A stretch of DNA of 64,000 nt from Oopsacas minuta (taxonomy: Eukaryota; Porifera; Hexactinellida; Lyssacinosida; Leucopsacidae): NCBI GenBank assembly GCA_024704765.1, contig JAKMXF010000323.1:186001-250000 (forward strand), read 5' to 3'. This document shows positions 34,685 through 44,507 of the stretch, in pieces (within the stretch, counting starts at the first letter, position 1; each line of letters begins with the position of its first letter). The notes under the pieces are model-generated. The model had not been told where the DNA came from, did not search any database, and saw only the letters and a list, made by a program, of their open reading frames with translations. A program made the position numbers and the translations under genes.

Positions 34685-35460
34685 ATTGTCAGTAGTTGGG
34701 TAGGAAATAAGCTGCTAACAATATTCGCTAATATTGATAATTGCGGCAGAGTGGACTATAGGTTACTATTGGTGATCCATTAACCATCTGATAAACGCCC
34801 CTTTCAAACCATAGGCTCCTCATACGTGGGCCAGGGGCCCTTATAATCGAGGTTTCCTTGCAAACACGAGATTTTTGTAAGCATGGGTCCCCTTTTAAAC
34901 ACTGCACCCATTAAGAACTTCCCAATTAAATTGTATTCTTAGGGTTCTGTTGATCTGGCCGAATTAAATGAGATCCACTGTGCGACGATTAAGCCCCAGT
35001 TCCTACGGATTCTCATAATAGATAATAGTATGTCTATGACAATATACTAGTGATTTTTCAGGATTTCTCATAAGATTTCCACATCAAAATTTGTATATAA
35101 ATTCAAAAAATTAGTAATGCAAATGTGGTAATCCCATCAGAATTCCTCATGATGTGTCCTGAATTCTTTAGTGCATTCCCTTGGTTTTGTCCATTAACCA
35201 GATTACTATGAATTCTCCACAGCATATAGATTCATTTCAGTAAATTCACATGGTATTATACAGATACTGTAATAAGAAAACACCCGAGAAATGCATTTTA
35301 TGAACCCGCAGTGAATATCCTGATTTTATAAAAATACACCCTTTAATATAATAATTTGCATTTTGAACTTTTTGAGACCAATCAGCGTTACTTAAATGTC
35401 ACATGCTAGCCTTGGTATTTTGAAATTTAAAAAGTTTGATTTTTGTATTTATACTAAACA
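34685..35460. other. No supported gene
   Basis: AT-rich sequence up to the CCGG that flanks the Ginger-type element. No recognisable domain or repeat. Confidence 0.5.
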
Positions 35461-35471
35461 CCGGTGTAACA

Positions 35472-35700
35472 GCCTAGATTAGCCTCCCCACCCAGTTTAA
35501 CCCCGGGTATAGTCTGGGCTAGCCTAGATTAACCCCCAGGTATAAACTGGGCTAGGCCAGATTAAGCCCCGGGGTTAATATAGGCTAGCCCAGAGTATAC
35601 CCTTTAGCCCAGATTAACCCCCAGAAGGGGGGTTAATCTGGGCTAGCCTAAATTAACCCCAGGTATAGTCTGGGCTAGCCCAGATTCTACCCCTGAGTTA
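35472..35700. repeat. Left subterminal repeat array of the Ginger element
   Basis: By hand I count about nine variants of AGCC(T/C)AGATTAACCC or its reverse complement, with GGCTAGCC palindromes at the junctions. Probable transposase-binding region (inference). Confidence 0.8.
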
Positions 35701-35859
35701 ATAGTCAACAAATTATGATGTTATCTGCTTGTAGAATACAAGTGATGTGTGTGGCGGTGACACTTACAATGTCTATATTAGTGTTTCAACTATTATAAAT
35801 ATACTAGAAGAGCATATGTACTTATTTGATCTATCAATTATATTTACTGCATTGTTTTG

Positions 35860-38023
35860 ATGGATGATCAACTCTACAATCAAATATTGCATTTTTTTAT
35901 ATCCAACGAAAACAAATATCCAGGAGAGATCTATAAACTTCCAGCTGAAAAACGAGTCAATGCGAAATCACAATTCAGACAAACTGTTAAGCCATATACT
36001 TTGAAGGATGGGGTTCTGATGCATGCTGAAAAGCAAGTGTTACGAAAAAGTGGAGTGGACGCAGTACTTAAAATGTGTCATGATAACCCTGTAACCGGTG
36101 GTCATTTTGGTCGTGACAAAACCTACCAAAAGATCGCATCAAGATTCTACTGGAAAGGTAAATATTTACTAATACTTAATTTAACATTCAATCCGGGAGC
36201 AAACTTTCGCACTCAATGGGTAACTCAATGCCACTGTTGGCATATTAAAGCTTAAGTAAATTCCTTAATTAGGCGATGAAACTTACCTACAATCAATTGT
36301 TAGACCGTTGTTAATACATTTGGGTTTATTTTTTCAATAGATGTTGTCAAATTCCCAAGATTTGGAATTGTAAACAAATTTCACAAAGTTTCATGATTCC
36401 CAAATGTATTCTTTAGGTATGAAGCAAGAAATTGAAATATATTGTAAACAATGCATCAAGTGTTTTGAAGTCAACCCAAAACTTAAGATGGACCGTCCTC
36501 CACTGTCTTCGATACGCGTACCATCTCAAGTATGGAGTCTTGTAGGAATTGATCTCATCGGGCCCTTACAGGAGTCTACAAGTGGCAACAAATATATTGT
36601 AGCTATTTCAGACCACTTTTCCAAGTGGTCAGAAGCTAGTGCCATTCCTGACAAAACTTCTAAATCTGTAGCTGATTTTCTATACCTAGTAGTTTGCAGA
36701 TTGGGATGTATGGACACACTTATAAGTGATCAGGGAAGAGAGTTTGTGAACGAAGTTATTGATTATCTCCTTGACATTCTGCAGACTGAGCATCGAATTT
36801 CTTCTGCTTATCATCCTGAAACAAATGGACAACGGGAGAGAGATAACCGTACCCTGAAATCTGCATTGGTGAAATTGGTAAATGAAAGAGGTGATGATTG
36901 GGATATGTATATCCCAGGAATACTATTTGCTTATCACACAAGCATTCATGCTTCTACGAAATGTACTCCATTTCAAGCGATGTATTGTCGTAGTGCGAAG
37001 CTACCAATTGATTTATCCATTAAACCTCCAAAATCAATTGAGCAGGCGAATCCAAAAGTTTTACAGGCGTTTGGCATGATGCGTGAAGCTATCAACGCCA
37101 AAATTGATCTTAATATCACAAACGCGCAGAAACACCAAAAACGCAACTTTGATAACCGTCATTCTAATAGTAAAGTGTTATCACCTGGCGCAACTGTGTA
37201 CATAAAAAACAGCAAGCAAATACATCGAATGGGATCGAAAATGGAACCACGCTGGATAGGTCCTTACAAAATCATTGAGTTGCTAGATAAAGGACGTGCA
37301 ATCCTAGAGAATATTAACACAGGTAAGAAACTAAAAAATATATATAATATTGCAAATTTTAAGGTTTATGATACAGATAACAAAGATGAAGATGCTAAAT
37401 CAATGAAAAAGAAAACAATTTCAATATCACATTCCAAGATTAAGAAACTAGAGTGTAAGGATGAGCTAGTTTTAACTGGAGTTAAACAAGGAGTCAAACA
37501 ATTCAACCCAAACAGACTGTTTTCTCCAATTTCCGCTGATTCTAGAAAAAATGTTGCCAAAGTTCTCAACTTGAACATATGCAAGACCCAATACTTTGGA
37601 AAACCTGGCTTCCTATCTAAACCCGCGCGGATATACAGAACTAAAGGTGATGGTAATTGCTATTTCCGATCAATAAGCTACATCCTAACAGGTTCAGAAG
37701 ATAGCCATATTATAATTCGTAATAAAGTCGTCCATCACATGTGTGGTAGTTTGAGTGAAACACTAAGAAAGTATCTTTCTCAAACGGTTGCCAATTATGT
37801 CAGCGAAAGTGCCATTGACTCCAGTGGTGTTTGGGCAACCGAGGCAGAAATACTGGCCACAGCTAATCTTATTCAACATGATATCGTTGTGTATGCAAAG
37901 AGTGGGGATTCAATGGAATGGCTTACATACCCTGCATCTTTTACATTGACAGAAACAACAGAAACTGCATTGTATCTGGAAAATTTAGCTGAACACTTCA
38001 ACATAGTCATTAATATACAATGA
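35860..38023 (+). CDS. Ginger transposase: integrase plus OTU protease, two exons
   Basis: Exon 1 is 35860-36157 and exon 2 is 36417-38023. Donor AAAG|GTAAAT and acceptor TTCTTTAG join them to a 1905-nt frame (634 aa). The intron splits the HHCC zinc finger (GGHFGRDKTY before it, CKQCIKC after it). The DDE core has VGIDLIGPL, LISDQGREF and NGQRERDNRTLK with 35 residues between the second Asp and the Glu. A GPY/F module follows (RWIGPYKIIELLDKG). The C-terminus from about residue 503 is an OTU domain: GDGNCYFRSISYILTG (Cys about 514), VWATEAEILATANL, and LAEHFNIVI with a likely catalytic His (about 626). It should cut and join DNA as a transposase and may remove ubiquitin via the OTU domain (inference). 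No stop or frameshift is seen. The start is the ATG at 35860. Confidence 0.88.
36158..36416 (+). other. Spliceosomal intron of the Ginger transposase gene
   Basis: 259 nt, GTAAAT at the 5' end and TTCTTTAG at the 3' end, phase 1. Removing it joins the two halves of the zinc finger without changing frame. The intron contains in-frame stops, so splicing is needed for a full protein. Confidence 0.8.
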
Positions 38024-38139
38024 TACTAGAAACATAGACAATATTTTCCTATCTGTTCATTAGTACCATAGATTCATTATTGTATTAGCAGATGATTTAA
38101 AAGAACTATTAATCACTATAATCTCATTGGAAATATTTA

Positions 38140-38368
38140 CACAGGGTATAAACTAGGCTAGGCTAGTTTATACCCAGGGGGTTAATTTGGGCTAGGCTAG
38201 TTTATACCCAGGGGGTTAATCTAGGCTAGGCTAGTTTATACCCTGGGGGTTAATCTAGGCTCAGAAGGTATAATCTGGGCTAGCCCAGTTTAAACCCTGG
38301 GGTATAATCTAGGCTAGCCTAGTTTATACTCGGGTATATTCTGGCGGGAGGTTAATCTAGGCTGCTAC
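38140..38368. repeat. Right subterminal repeat array of the Ginger element
   Basis: About a dozen variants of GGTTAATCTAGGCTAG and GGCTAGTTTATACCC in alternating orientation, ending in the right terminal repeat. Confidence 0.8.
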
Positions 38369-38509
38369 ACCGGATTAATTAATGCTACCAGGAAGACAAT
38401 GATTTCACTACTAATTACCAATAATTATCTGCTTTCTAAATGACTCCAATTTGTATTCAATCACAGTCTCTGACTGTACCAACTGGTTCATTCACACAGG
38501 ATTTGTACT

Positions 38510-38746
38510 CTATACGACACTTCTTCTCCAGGCATCCACGATAGCATCTATATATGTCAGTGTAATCGGCGCGGCATACTGCATATGAAAGTGAAGTACA
38601 GAGAGATAATTGAGTCGTTTTAGCTTCATAGTGCTTCTTATGTATGTTTTCAGCCTTCTAAGGGACGAAAGGCTCCTTTCATCAATGCAATTACCTGGGA
38701 TAAGTAATACTAATTGCATTACCAAACAAAGATGAGGCAACGACAT
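38510..38746 (-). pseudogene. hAT transposase C-terminal dimerisation fragment
   Basis: The minus strand contains ERSLSSLRRLKTYIRSTMKL followed by a KRLNYLSVLHFH segment. This is the conserved C-terminal dimerisation motif of hAT transposases (SERSFSALRRLKTYLRSTM...RLN.L.LL). The remaining transposase is not visible on this strand above 38750, so this is a fragment. Confidence 0.7.
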
Positions 38747-39115
38747 TTTGAGAGGTTCGTTCCCTGTCAGCGCATTTCCTATTTGGTCAGCGGTAACAGC
38801 AAAACCCTACCCATCGATTTTCTCTGTCCGCACAGATCACCTATATGTATTTTTAGTGGTGTAGTTTGGTTTCTATTGGGAACTGGGAAAATATTCGCAT
38901 CATAATTTAGAGGACTCATATGCGAAAGTCGAAAGGTGAGAGGATGTTGCCAGATTAATACCAAAGTTCTATGATTTGGATTTAACCATTTCTGAAAGAT
39001 GTGTAATTAATGTATAATAAGTAATAAATCAGCGGTTGCCCCACTTGGTGGCCCATGGACGAAGGCAGGGGATCCACAGTATCTCAAATCATAGCATTCT
39101 ATATACTAAGGCAAT
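38725..39115. repeat. Segment repeated inverted at the window end
   Basis: It matches the reverse complement of about 63590-64000, including ATGAGGCAACGACATT, a GACCAAATAGG block, AAAACCCTACCCATCGATTT and CAGCGGTTGCCCCACTTGG. The last resembles a hAT end (CAGTGGTTCCCAAC type) at 39030. The match stops at the window edge, so the full repeat is longer. Confidence 0.75.
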
Positions 39116-39294
39116 GGCACTGTATTGAATTATAGAAAGATATTACTGACACTTTACTCGATTGGACGACAGAGTCATATCCTCATTTTACACACACAAA
39201 GTAGTGTTCTTTCTAGTAAGTTGATCCAAATTAGCATTAGCATTGAGTATATACATCCATATTGTAATAGTTATAATGATAATCTGTTTAGGCA

Positions 39295-40366
39295 ATGGAG
39301 TACTTAAATTTGATGTTATGGCAAACATTCCCAGAAAACATCTCTACCTATATCCCTTTATCTGATTCAAGTCCAATCATATCTGTGGTCAATGAAGAAT
39401 GGCTTCGTGATAATTGCAAGTTTCTGGGACTGGTGTTTATATCCACCACCAAGCAACCACCAAACCTAGCCGGACTGTCACTCAGTAACAGTGGCGTAGC
39501 CAGCCCAACATGATTGCCCGGGCACTATATGAAGTCAGGCTCTTGTGCTTCCTGAGAATGAGAATGGTAAATATTATCATAAGTAATATCAATATCATCT
39601 TCAGAAGTTAGCTTTATTCTCTTGTAAGTGGCAAACAAAGATAGCTGCGAGCTGTTGGTAATGTTAAATTTTCGAGACATATATGCTAATTACTAAATAT
39701 AATAAATCGTAGAATAGTAAATTAGGTAAAAAAGTAAGAGGAATTGATATATGTAATATAACAATTAATAGGGATGAACTGATGTCAGTGTACAGACATA
39801 ATATTTATTGCCTGGGCACAGAGAGAAGTTGCCCGAGCACAGGCCCGGCAGGCCCGTGCTTAGCTACGCCACTGCTCAGTAAATATACACCATGGGAAAC
39901 TGAAAGAATAGTTGGTGATGGGGACTGTCTTTTCCGAAGTATTTCTAAAATATTAACTGGTGACCAGACAAGTCACTTAGAAATTCGCTCTACGATTGCA
40001 CACTTTATCGCCAGTGAGGGAGTAACCAGAATTGGTTGGTATTTAAACAGAAAGTAACTCATCCTTGTAAATACTTCATGAATGAACACCTTGTGTCTCA
40101 AAAAGGAACTTGGGTAGCGATGTGGAAATAATAGCATTGTCTAATATTCTTACGTCGATGTGTATGTTGCAACAACTGCTATGGAAATCAAGGCAACTTA
40201 ACTCGGGAAGTTTGCTGGAGCTTGCTCAGAGGCTCTAAGAAACCAACAACCGCACTTTGCGTTTGTAATTATTGTAATCATTATGAGCCAGTCACTTCTA
40301 TGATTGAGAGTTCCACACCTACTTATGGCGAAACTTCAGAAGAATCAACAAATATACAAGAATGAA
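39295..40366 (+). pseudogene. OTU-domain gene, interrupted by a hAT MITE and frameshifts
   Basis: It begins MEYLNLMLWQTFPENISTY just after an acceptor-like CTGTTTAG. A hAT MITE (39489-39874) interrupts it. Removing the MITE and one TSD rejoins SLSK in frame to RIVGDGDCLFRSISKILTG, the catalytic-Cys motif of OTU proteases. After a frameshift near 40056 a second block reads GSDVEIIALSNIL, and a third reads CNYCNHYEPVTSM with the likely catalytic His. The order matches the OTU part of the Ginger protein, but the upstream part differs. The MITE plus at least two frameshifts make it a pseudogene. It may derive from an OTU-bearing mobile element or a host OTU gene. Confidence 0.72.
39489..39874. 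mobile_element. hAT MITE, 386 bp, exact 8-bp TSD
   Basis: The ends are CAGTGGCGTAGCCA and, reverse-complemented, CAGTGGCGTAGCTA. Exact CTCAGTAA duplications (39481-39488 and 39875-39882) flank it. It is inserted in the OTU gene. Confidence 0.95.
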
Positions 40367-40492
40367 GAAAATATAATTAGTCATTATTTTGTGCTGGTAT
40401 CAGGTGTTTTTGTGTGCTAATTAGTAGAGTAATATCATAAATTACAAGATTGTATTCTAATCGTGTAATAACAAGTTAAATTTTGTTCATTA

Positions 40493-40681
40493 CAGTATAA
40501 CCCTCACTAATGTAAACGTCAGAAACCATCAAAATTCCTTTATCTTATCCAAAGTTTGTATTAACCATTGTGAAATCAGTTGGAAAGTATTGAAAGACCA
40601 AATTTTGGAAAATTACTTGCTTGCTTAACCAGGAGATTCGTATTGACCGTGTTTGTAATAATAATTAATGAGGTTTCACTG
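40493..40681. mobile_element. Tigger/pogo-type MITE, 189 bp
   Basis: The ends are CAGTATAACCCTCACTAATG and, reverse-complemented, CAGTGAAACCTCATTAAT, flanked by TA (40491-40492 and 40682-40683). Confidence 0.8.
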
Positions 40682-40901
40682 TATGTGTTGTCAAAAACAA
40701 GTATATTTTCAAGTCATGATTGAAATACGTAAATACTATTAATAAAAGAAAACCGCATGATGATAACTACATATTCTGTATATAGTTTCTCCCTCTGTTA
40801 CCGTGCCTCAATATTCTACAGTAGATATTCATCCATGGTCTATGTATACAGTGCCTCAATATTCTACGTGCCTCACTACTCTATGCAACAGTACTATGGA
40901 A

Positions 40902-41592
40902 CAGAGATGGAACCGGTCGAAGATCTCGACGGCTGGTCATAATTTCTGAATATGGTAAATCTGAATTTGATACTGTAATCATATTTACCAAAATAAGCGA
41001 ACGCCATTTGAGTATTGGTGGTGCTACCCTGGACTCTAAGAGGAGTAATTTGGCCGGATCTACCGTTGAAAGTCTAGTTGTGCTAAAGGAGGCAGCGTTA
41101 AACGGACTCTAGCAGTAAAATTCCGTACATATTCTATATATTCAAAATTTCTTTATTTGTCTACATTTCAATATTTCTATCTTTTCTACATTTCTGTATT
41201 AAATAGGATTTATGTGTATAATCATCCATTATATACTGCCTGGCCAAAAGTATTCGAACGCCAGGGCCACAATTAGCACATGGCACCAATATAAATGCCA
41301 CATTAGTTATAGACAAATTATTGAAATTATTTCGTACATTTTTGAATAAATATTAATTCATCAACCTTGAGCAAAAGAGATTTTCTACTTTCTGCTATAT
41401 CCACAGAATATTCAACATATTCTCGCCTTGTGCCACTTGTGTCACAAGTGGCAGGGTGTTTCATAACTTTTGTCCAGGCAGTGTATAGTCAAAGTTACCA
41501 GTCGACCGGTCGACCGGCCGGTCGGGTCAGGTCGAGTTTTAAACCAGACCGGTCGGGTCGGGTCATGAAAAAGCTGACCGGTTCCATCTCTG
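40902..41592. mobile_element. hAT-type non-autonomous element, 691 bp, exact 8-bp TSD
   Basis: Perfect 17-bp ends CAGAGATGGAACCGGTC, flanked by CTATGGAA on both sides (40894-40901 and 41593-41600). The right part is GC-rich with repeated GGTCGGGTC words. It contains a nested Tc1-type MITE and is itself inserted in a LINE tail. Confidence 0.95.
41234..41483. mobile_element. Tc1-type MITE, 250 bp, nested in the hAT
   Basis: The ends are TACTGCCTGGCCAAAAGTAT and, reverse-complemented, CACTGCCTGGACAAAAGTTA, with TA on each side (41232-41233 and 41484-41485). It is a relative of 25307-25565. Confidence 0.82.
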
Positions 41593-41759
41593 CTATGGAA
41601 CCCGCAACTTCTCATTCTCGTCCCCACAACTCTGGGACGTCCTCCCGAATAGTCTTAGATACGCTGAATCTATTGAGATTTTTAAAAGAATCCAAAAACT
41701 TATAACGAAATGCTCGGATAACTGGCTTCATTTCGCTGAAGATCAGTGTAATCAATAAC

Positions 41760-42626
41760 TTTAATGCTATAAAGGAAAAGAACATTTCAATTTACAGTAT
41801 TTTGCTATATCATACTTGGTTATATGGAATATTGCTGTGGATATATACAGAAATATTCCGTATTACCAAGGTTGATGAGAATTATTGTGTACAGACAGAG
41901 CTGTTACACTCAGATTGATATACAGCGATGAATGTTAAACTAAATTTGATTCTTAGTTATATTTGTTCCCAATGACCGCCCACTACAGCCATGTATGTTC
42001 ATCCTTGTTATTTTTTGTCCTACCCTCTTGACATTACATAGATACCTTCAAAAACACTGATAGCAAAAAGGATAGTGCATAGCTGAATGCTCTTCTGCTT
42101 CAGAGGTAAATTTCCCTGGACAGTAGGGGCCATTATTATGTGACGACGAATATTTCTCCCCAATTGAATACTGTTAAGTAGCAAGTAGTAGTTAAAGATG
42201 GAATTTTGGTATGGAAAATCCCATAATCCACGAAGAGTGTCTCAATATTAACCATTTCCACCCATTGGGTGTCCAAATGGTATAATCGATAGATAGAAGC
42301 ATATTCTATACATATAGAATGATCTACCATTAAATCTATAAAATCTATAGACTGTATGGGAGATAGCAGATGAATATTCAGCCAATTCAAAATATAATAT
42401 AATATTTTTTGGTCGTTTGGATTTGGCTTGAATATTTAGCGATTATTACTTAACTGTTGATGAGTCTATTTGAGGGTCTTATTCAATTATAAATACGCGA
42501 TTTCTTAAATACTTTAGTCTTATGATATGTCTACTGTATTAATAATTTCGATATATCTGTGCTTGATATAGCGTGAGTTTACTATATTATTTTGAGTTTA
42601 TCCTTCACTAATTACCGTTAGGTCCA
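41760..42626. other. No supported gene upstream of the NHL gene
   Basis: AT-rich. I see no domain or transposon end. From about 42627 on, the sequence is nearly identical to that preceding the third NHL copy. Confidence 0.5.
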
Positions 42627-42714
42627 TTTCTCTCTGATTTGTCTAGTTTGTATAATTTGATTCCTTGTATGATCTTATATATATTTGAATAATATGAATT
42701 GTATAGCAATAATA
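42627..42714 (+). promoter_or_regulatory. Conserved 5' flank of NHL genes
   Basis: The stretch with TTTCTCTCTGATTTGTCTAG and TATGATCTTATATATATTTG is almost identical at 62126-62217. The TATATATA word may be a TATA-like element (inference). Confidence 0.4.
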
Positions 42715-43932
42715 ATGGCTACAGCTAATCCTATATTACCACAACCTGGAGAAGATAACTACGAGTTAGAAGTAAATCGAGTGAGAAAGAAGATTAAACG
42801 TAAATTCTTCGAGTTAATCGACTGTCTAAAGGAAAGAGAGAGTAAATTATTGAGAGAGTTAGATACAATTATGGATTGTTATCGCTCTTATAAAAGTGAA
42901 TTGACAAAGCTGAATGGAAAGAAGATTGCTCTGGAAAAATCAAAAAGTTTCCATCAAAATGAGATACTCACTTCTCCTATAAAATGTGTTCATGAAGATT
43001 TGATTACTCGATTAGACACAGAACTTGAATCAATTGAGTTTCCAACACAACCTAGAATGGTTAGTTTCACTTGTGAAAACAACAAATTGATAAATGAAGT
43101 AAAGAAGTTGGGGAAGTTAGTAGGAAGTGGAAATAATTATCTAAACAAGAAACAACCTCTAGTGAGTGTTTGTGGCAGAGGAACCAGAAATGAACAACTT
43201 CACAATCCATGGGATGTTACTGTTGATAACAAAACAGGAAATATTTATATTGCAGATTATAGGAATAGCTGTATTAAAGTATTTAACAGTACTGCTATGT
43301 ATTTATTCAAATTCGGTGGAGGAGCAATTAAATACCCCAAATGTTTATCTATTTATGGAAATAGAGTTCTTATTTCTCAAGACCACTGTATCTTGAACTA
43401 TAAGCTTGATGGAAAGTTCACCTCTCAGGTTGGTAAACTGGGAAATGGAAAACTTGAATTTTTCTATCCTCAGGGTCTAGCAATTGATGATTCAAATGAA
43501 GATATTTATATCTGTGACGGTAATAACAATCGTGTACAAATACTTACCAAATACTTGTGTTACCAAACTAAATTCGGTATAAATACACTCAAAGGGCCTC
43601 AAGATGTAAAACTCTCTAAAGAATATATTTATGTGTTAGATACATCAAATCCTTGTATCCATCTCTTCAATCGTAACCTCATACTTCAGAAGAGTATAAT
43701 TTCTCGAGGAAAAGCGAATCAAGTCGTTAATCCATTGTCTTTCTTTAATGACAATTCTAACTTCATTCTGATTGCAGATCTTTCTTCTAACGCTATTTCA
43801 ATATTCAACCCTGAATACCAGTTAGTTCACAAGATTCCTGTATATCTCAATCCACAAGCAGTTACAGTAGACAATCAGAATAGAGTTATAGTAGTGTGTT
43901 ATAATCATTATGACTGTCTACAGATATTTTGA
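42715..43932 (+). CDS. Coiled-coil NHL-repeat protein, TRIM-like without RING (intact copy)
   Basis: 405 residues from the ATG at 42715 (A at -3, G at +4). That start is preferred over the ATG at 42694 because the second copy (56965) also begins with MATA. About residues 10-130 are charged and helical (YELEVNRVRKKIKRKFFELI, LKERESKLLRELDTIM) and probably form a coiled coil like the one following B-boxes in TRIM proteins. From about residue 150 come NHL-type beta-propeller repeats: NPWDVTVDNKTGNIYIADY, then YPQGLAIDDSNEDIYICDG, ending AVTVDNQNRVIVVC. No RING or B-box is encoded. By analogy with TRIM2/3/32-type proteins the propeller may bind protein or RNA; no enzymatic role can be claimed. 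It is a single exon. Downstream sequence to about 44100 is shared with the second copy. Confidence 0.9.
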   Translation: MATANPILPQPGEDNYELEVNRVRKKIKRKFFELIDCLKERESKLLRELDTIMDCYRSYKSELTKLNGKKIALEKSKSFHQNEILTSPIKCVHEDLITRLDTELESIEFPTQPRMVSFTCENNKLINEVKKLGKLVGSGNNYLNKKQPLVSVCGRGTRNEQLHNPWDVTVDNKTGNIYIADYRNSCIKVFNSTAMYLFKFGGGAIKYPKCLSIYGNRVLISQDHCILNYKLDGKFTSQVGKLGNGKLEFFYPQGLAIDDSNEDIYICDGNNNRVQILTKYLCYQTKFGINTLKGPQDVKLSKEYIYVLDTSNPCIHLFNRNLILQKSIISRGKANQVVNPLSFFNDNSNFILIADLSSNAISIFNPEYQLVHKIPVYLNPQAVTVDNQNRVIVVCYNHYDCLQIF

Positions 43933-44507
43933 TATTTCATCTCTATCAATACAGGTGATAGTATCTTTGTGTGAATTTGTGTGTTTACTGATACTTTTCT
44001 TGACTTTCCCATTTATTCATTCTTGGTTTGTTATTCATGTATTTTGTGCTAATATTTGTATTATTCATTTGGTAATATTATTATTCATTTACTACTTTCA
44101 GGGTTACTTAGTTTTCAGGAATTAATTAATTATTCTATTGTGGCTATTATTATTTCTTTTATAACTAATTTACCAGTTCTGTCGTTTTTGTCTCAGAATA
44201 TGCCCTTATGTGATGTCATGAGAGATTTAGCAGAGTATGATATACATAAGAGCATTGTTTAGTTTGATTGATTACTTTTGAATTATTTGTTTTTGACTTG
44301 TATTTGGTTACTCATGTCTTATTAAATCTCTATTATTGACCTCAATTATTGTGGGTGGGTGTGTTTGTTTGTTTAACCACTTTGTATTATAATGATAGGG
44401 GAAGATGATCTCCGTATATAATACAGTAGACCCTCGGAATCCGAATTGTGCCTAGAGCTTATACAATCTTTGGAAATTGTTTAAAATGTAATAACCTAGC
44501 CAATTAG

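Larger units (their letters stand above)
35465..38369 (+). mobile_element. Ginger-type DNA transposon with OTU domain, 2905 bp
   Basis: The ends read TGTAACAGCCTAGATTAGCC (left) and TGTAGCAGCCTAGATTAACC (right, reverse complement). They are flanked by exact 4-bp duplications CCGG (35461-35464 and 38370-38373). TGTNR termini with a 4-bp, often CCGG, duplication and a gypsy-integrase-like transposase are the published hallmarks of Ginger elements. It has no LTRs, gag, protease or reverse transcriptase. The transposase gene fills the centre, and both subterminal regions are packed with short palindromic repeats. Both ends and the coding region look intact. Confidence 0.93.
40780..41758 (+). pseudogene. 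LINE reverse-transcriptase C-terminal end, interrupted by a hAT
   Basis: Before the hAT the frame reads YVPHYSMQQYYGT; after it, RNFSFSSPQLWDVLPNSLRY and then an EIFKRIQKLI segment to a stop at 41756-41758. This is the typical end of CR1/Jockey-like LINE ORF2 (SF...P.LWN.LP..LR...S...FK..L). Nothing of the catalytic domains remains. The 8-bp duplication falls in frame, so the pre-insertion sequence was continuous. Confidence 0.65.

Noticed and set aside
35857-38023. Ty3/gypsy LTR retrotransposon
   Set aside because: The integrase resembles gypsy, but there are no LTRs, gag, protease or reverse transcriptase. TGTAR inverted ends and CCGG duplications fit Ginger instead.
41442-41705. Proline/arginine-rich open frames
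   Set aside because: They read through the GC-rich right end of the hAT element and its TIR; composition artefact.
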